Part shown: positions 59,414 through 64,000 of the stretch, one piece after another
How the letters are laid out: every line of letters begins with the position of its first letter
Numbering within the stretch: the stretch's first letter is position 1
Position numbers and translations under genes: made by a program
Source: Pleurodeles waltl
Lineage: Eukaryota > Chordata > Amphibia > Caudata > Salamandridae
Assembly (NCBI RefSeq): GCF_031143425.1
Contig: NC_090445.1
Coordinates: forward strand, 820,792,817-820,856,816
Direction of reading: 5' to 3'
DNA length: 64,000 nucleotides
Notes under the pieces: model-generated
The model's input: the letters and a program-made list of their open reading frames with translations, nothing else
Database searches by the model: none
What the model was told of the DNA's origin: nothing

Positions 59414-61018
59414 TGTTAGACCTGTTTGCCTTAGGGTGGTTTTCCCCGAAACATTTTGCCTACTTACCTCCAGTTTTTGCTGAAATTCGTGTTTGTTGGC
59501 TTGAGAACTTTGTGCACTTTCCCACTACTAACCAGTGCTAAATAAGTTGTGCTTACTCCCCTAAATCTGGTTTGATTGGCATATACCTGATTTGCATATT
59601 TCATGTACTTATTATTTATAAGTCCCTTGTAGAGTGGTATACCATATACCCAGGGCCTGTAAATTAAATGCTACCAGTGGGCCTGCAGCACCTATTGTGC
59701 CCACGGCTTAAGTAGCACCTTAGAACATCTCCTAGGTCCCCATTGCAGCATGAATGCAGTTTTGAATGCCATGTCGACTCAGCATTCAAACCCTTGCCAA
59801 GCCTTAAACTCATGTTCTGTTACATATAAGTCATCCCTAAGGTAGGCCCTAGGTAGCCATTAGGGCAGGGTGCCATATAATTAAAAAGATGGACATGTAC
59901 TTTTAAGTTTAACATGTCCTGGCAGTTACAAACTTCTAAATTCATTTTTCACTTCTGTGAGGCCTAACCCTCCCATAGGATAATATTAGGGATTCCTTAT
60001 TACATTTAATAAGCTGTAATTCTGATTAAGTCAAACAACACTTGTAGAGCATGGCTTATCACCCGTGAGGTCTCAAGGTATTGAATACTAATTGGGAGCA
60101 GGTAGATATATCATGTTTGGTACAATTTTGAAAATATCACTTTTAGAAAGTTTGCATTAACCCTTTTGTGCCTGTAGCCTGACAAGAGTCGCATGACTGA
60201 CTGTTGGTGACAGTTAGACTTTGTGAATTCCTCCCAGATAGTCATAAAATAGAGGGATTAGTTGTGCCTTATTTGGGCCTCATTTGGGCCATCTCCTGGC
60301 AGGATGGAAGGAGTAGCTCAGCACAGCCCCACTTACAACTGAATAGCCTGAGTTCGGCCTTCACACAAAGGACCTAACAACCCTGTATTGTCACTGCAGC
60401 CAGCTTGGAGCCGGGCAGGGGATTCAGGAAATTTCACGCACTTCAAAGAATCTTTCCAGAAGCTTCTCCCACTTTCTAGAAGGACACCAGGGTATACAAA
60501 TAGGACCGTCAGACCCAGTTCACTACTGGACATCTGGAAGGACTCTGAGGACTGCCTACTACTGTGACCTGCTTTGTACTCTGCCAGACTGCTGCTGTAC
60601 TTGGAAGGACTGCTTTACTGCCTGGAGCCTGCCTTAGGCCATAAGCGGCCAGCCCTGCTGTTAAACCCTGCATCTTCGCCTACACCCAGGACTACCAGAA
60701 GTGACTCCAAGGGCTAGTATGCTGGCCTCCTGTTCAATTCCAAAAGGACATATAAAGCTCCGACATCTTGGCCAAGAAAACTAAACTGAGGACTTAGACA
60801 AATTTTGGCCCAGAAGTACTCTGAGAACCAGGAGACTGGGTCCAACCGTTTGAGGTGCATTGCCGGTCAAATTGACTTTGCAGCTTCTTCTGCTACATTC
60901 TTCTCCACAGCAGCAAATCTTTTTCACTGGTCCTTTGCCAAAGGGTATCCAACCCCGTGGAACTGTCTTCGGCTACCTTATCCTGCTGGAGATTTTCAAC
61001 TTCCATTTTAGTGACTAA

Positions 61019-61782
61019 GGGCCTGATTTAAATGTTGACTGTAACAGCCCTATCTTCGAGTTTTTGACTGAAAACCCATCCACCGCCTTGGAGATCCATC
61101 CACTGTTTTTGGATGTTGCCGGTCCCATAAGCAGAAGCACATATTTGAAACACCGCCTACGTTGATGGTAGGATAGGGAAAAGTGTCTGCTGGCGGGACC
61201 CCAGTGAACCTTCTCACTGTGCAGATGTAGATGTGCCTAACCACCAACCAAAAAGTGGCGGTCCAACCTACACTACTGAGTTGAAGGATTTGGTGGCGAA
61301 ATGGGGTGAAAACTCATCATTTGTTCTCGATTCCACCTCTGTTTTCAACTGGACACAACTGGACAACACCTGCTTTTGCTGCTGCCACTGCCCTATGAAG
61401 GAAACACTTACAGCCCCACACCCCACCTCCTCCTCCTGTAACCGGACTCGAAGGTAGGCATGCATTGCCAGGGTACGTTGGGTGCCCGTTGCACAGGAGG
61501 TCAGGACCACTGCAAGCATATACATGTCACAGTAATTATTTTAAATCACTGTGACATACATATGTCAGGGAGACAATTGTGTCACACATGGCTAGGGGCA
61601 AACTTGCATAACACGCATATCTCACACATACACACATCATTGTGGTGTCATTGTTCATTGCCAAAAGAATGCTGGCACCACAATGTTGGTACAATCACAT
61701 TTGACAAAGGTGCCCATATGTGCGCATTGCAAGGGGACCTGTACTGGTAGGTTTGTGCTATCTGCTGTGTATGTGAGTCAGT

Positions 61783-61815
<33 letters not shown>

Positions 61816-62342
61816 TGAATTGGCTGGTGGAGGATGCTGGAGTGGGTGATGTGGTTGTGTCTGTATGTGTGTCACTTGCTTGTGAGATAGATGTTGTGTT
61901 GCGGTGTGACACATTCAGGTGAGTGTTGTGAGGCATATGTTGTCACGATGTGTGCAGTTGTGCTTGTGTGTGAGTTTTTGTGTAGCTGAGTGTGCGGTTG
62001 TGTCGTGTGTGGGTGCAGTGTCAATAATGTGTGTGTTGTGTCATGGATGTATGGCAATGTGTGTTTTCGGCATGTACAAGTTGTGTGGGTTTGGACTTGT
62101 AATTTATAATGGTGTGTATGTGATGTGTTGTATAGTGTGTAATGGAAGGGCACACATATGTCTAAGGTACAGTGTGTGTGTGCCACTTACCTTTATTCCA
62201 TAGCCCCCGACCATTGTGCGAAGTCCATTGCAGAGCCTTAACATCTAAGTACGACAGGCTGAACACTGGCGACTTGGCGGTGTTCTTGGGTCTACCGCCA
62301 ACACGGCTTGGCGGTAACACCATTAAGATCTAAATCGGGCCC
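61019..62342. mobile_element. Harbinger-like non-autonomous element with TAA target duplication
   Basis: TAA (61016-61018 and 62343-62345) flanks ends reading GGGCCTGATTTAAATGTT and, inverted, GGGCCCGATTTAGATCTT. No transposase. It contains small hairpins, such as TACCGCCAA/TTGGCGGTA near 62292-62316 and TGTCACAGT/ACTGTGACA near 61526-61556, and a long GT-rich region. Confidence 0.82.
61785..61813 (+). repeat. (GT)n microsatellite
   Basis: About 14 perfect GT units. The following 370 bases remain GT-rich on the plus strand, a strong strand asymmetry to about 62180. Confidence 0.95.
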
Positions 62343-62790
62343 TAAGTCCAAATGTAGAAATCTTCACTGCAGCTTCAACCCAAGGCTATCCGACAATGAC
62401 GCTTCCTCCTCGAACACCTCCTGCAGCCTTGCCCTATGGAACGTTACCTTCCCAGACATTTTTCCTCTACATTTTTTCTAAGTCTGAAGGTAAGCGCTGA
62501 CCAGGCCCAATCCACTTCTTGTACCTGAATCCCGCTTTGTCTCAGCCGGCCATAACTTTCAACTTTGACCAAGTCTCGCACAACTAGATGTCCGCCGTTG
62601 GCGCTTTGATCTTTTAGGCGCTAGTTTTCACTAAAAACTTTTACAAAATCATAACTCTGATTCTACTGATTCAATTTCTGTCGTTTTGTTTCAAATAATT
62701 TCTTAAAATGTCCTCTATTTTTCTAGATTTATTTGGGATTTTTATTTTGTTGTGTTTTTACTTTATTACTGTTTGTGTGCTGCAGAGTCT

Positions 62791-63137
62791 GGCACACATT
62801 TGGTGTCTTCAGACCTGTTGAGTCACACAATAAACACTGCATGGCCTATATTTACACTTGATAAAATCCTTGTTTTACTGCTTGAACACATATTCTGGTG
62901 TTGCCTGAATCTTCAGCAAAGCCATTAGTATGAGTGGCCCAGAAATCAAGCTGGGACGGGTAACTGGTGTTTCTGTGATGTGTTACTCTGGGTGATACTT
63001 TTCATGTCTGGTATCCCCGAGGGTGGATCTGCATGTGTTACCAGGGGCAGATCTTCCGATTCATAACTTGAATACTTTGTCTCCAATAAAAACCCTACTA
63101 CTACGGGTTTACAAGTGGGAATTGCTGCAGAAACATA
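62791..63137. other. Unassigned sequence
   Basis: No feature recognised. Confidence 0.4.
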
Positions 63138-63692
63138 GGGCCTGATGTACGACAGTCAGCTTTTGTGACTCACCAATTGCGATTTTTAGCAACTCGCAAT
63201 TTGGGAGCCACAAAAGCTGATGTACAACAGTGTCTCAGACACTGTCTGCGGTTCGCGAATGGATCGCAAGCTACCTGCCTCATTAATATTCATGAGACAG
63301 GTCGCAATTTGTGACCCATTTGGGAACAGCCATCACTCATAGGGATCTTGGCTGCTGGGGTCAGCAGACCACCATGTCTGTGAGTGCTTTTTCAATAAAG
63401 CAGTTTTTTATTTTTTTAAATGCAGACCGTTTTCCTTAAAGGAAAATGGGATGCATTACAAAAAAGGAATGAAAAGTTTCCTTTTCATTTTGTGAGTGTA
63501 TTCCCGGTTGCAAAACAATCATACACCCTTGGCATGCCCTTCCTAATAGCGAGTCACAAACCTTATTTTGCGAGTCAGAAACAGGTTACCGACTTGCAGA
63601 ATAGGGTTGGTACATTGTACAAGCCCATTAAGCGATCGTAAATCTCAAATTTTGCTCTTTGCAAGCACTAAATAGCTTTGCACATCTGGCCC
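63138..63692. mobile_element. Harbinger-type MITE, complete copy
   Basis: It starts GGGCCTGATGTAC and ends, inverted, GGGCCAGATGTGC. ATA flanks both sides (63135-63137, 63693-63695). It contains a 28-bp imperfect hairpin (63157-63184/63192-63219) and others such as ACAGTGTC/GACACTGT near 63227. Same family as 22587-23236. No transposase. Confidence 0.8.
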
Positions 63693-64000
63693 ATAGATTC
63701 TTGCATTTATTCTCGTGGTATAGTGGGCAGTATGGGAAATCATGGGATCTGTTAGTAGTACCAGGACACAGGTTACCAATACTTCCAGCCTCGGTAATAT
63801 GAGATACGGTATTGCCCAGTCTCAATTTCTGGCTGTCCGTAATGTGGCTCAACAAACACGATAGCCTTTACACTCTTGGTAATCATTCATTGGGAATTCA
63901 TCAGAAAAAGTGGCTCACCATACACGGGGCGTCAGGGTGTATTTCACAAGAAGCGTAGACAACAGTTTACACAATTATGACTTTGACTAAATCTTCCCGT
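63693..64000. other. Unassigned sequence at the window end
   Basis: No feature recognised. Confidence 0.4.

Larger units (their letters stand above)
59414..62790 (+). mobile_element. Partial LTR (+), interrupted by a Harbinger-like element
   Basis: It starts TGTTAGACCTGTTTGCC and contains CTACTAACCAGTGCTAA and, after the insertion, a CTCTATTTTTCTAGATTTATT and TTACTGTTTGTGTGCTGCA region matching 53530-53610. The final part of the LTR is missing after about 62790. Without the insertion it is about 2.05 kb. Confidence 0.78.

Noticed and set aside
61648..62186. His/Thr-rich ORFs on the minus strand
   Set aside because: They arise from the GT-rich stretch and contain no domain.

Overview
The window is nuclear DNA from a vertebrate with a very large, transposon-filled genome. 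The mix fits a salamander, most likely a newt-type genome such as Pleurodeles: DIRS, SCAN-like Ty3/gypsy, L1, CR1/L2, Harbinger-like and piggyBac-like elements nested in one another, with almost no single-copy coding sequence. The species is an inference. Nothing prokaryotic or viral is present.

The only host gene I can support is STN1 (OBFC1), the CST-complex subunit, on the + strand. Three internal exons are visible (7064-7237, 21353-21458, 21940-22099). Their splice phases fit each other. The introns are 14.1 kb, 481 bp and at least 41.9 kb, and the rest of the window is probably intronic or downstream sequence.

Layout: 1-935 L1 reverse transcriptase fragment (-); about 1400-2900 CR1/L2 remnant (-) split by a Harbinger-like MITE; 5470-6400 SCAN-like Gag remnant; 12040-13547 tandem repeat of about 510 bp, entered at TTAA by a 4.1-kb piggyBac-like element (13552-17648); about 18180-18620 probable DIRS recombinase fragment; 22587-23236 MITE; 25350-27665 CR1/L2 element (-); 28060-48210 a nested stack; 49906-50800 CR1/L2 fragment (-); 52449-56540 a Gag/protease-only Ty3-type element; 56783-57340 a hairpin and a C-rich minisatellite; 57845-58440 LTR fragment (-); 59414-62790 LTR (+) holding a Harbinger-like element; 63138-63692 MITE.

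The stack at 28-48 kb can be read in order. A DIRS element (+) was split inside its reverse transcriptase by a solo LTR (-). That LTR was split at a TTAA by a piggyBac-like element (-). That element then received a full-length 7.2-kb L1 (+) with a perfect 15-bp target-site duplication, and separately a solo LTR (+). The DIRS recombinase also carries a short L1 3' end (-). Most junctions can be checked against related copies elsewhere in the window.

The most unusual signal is structural. Several DNA-transposon-like elements with different target-site types (TTA, TAA, TTAA) are built largely of back-to-back hairpins with arms of 9-27 bp. I found no undescribed coding system.
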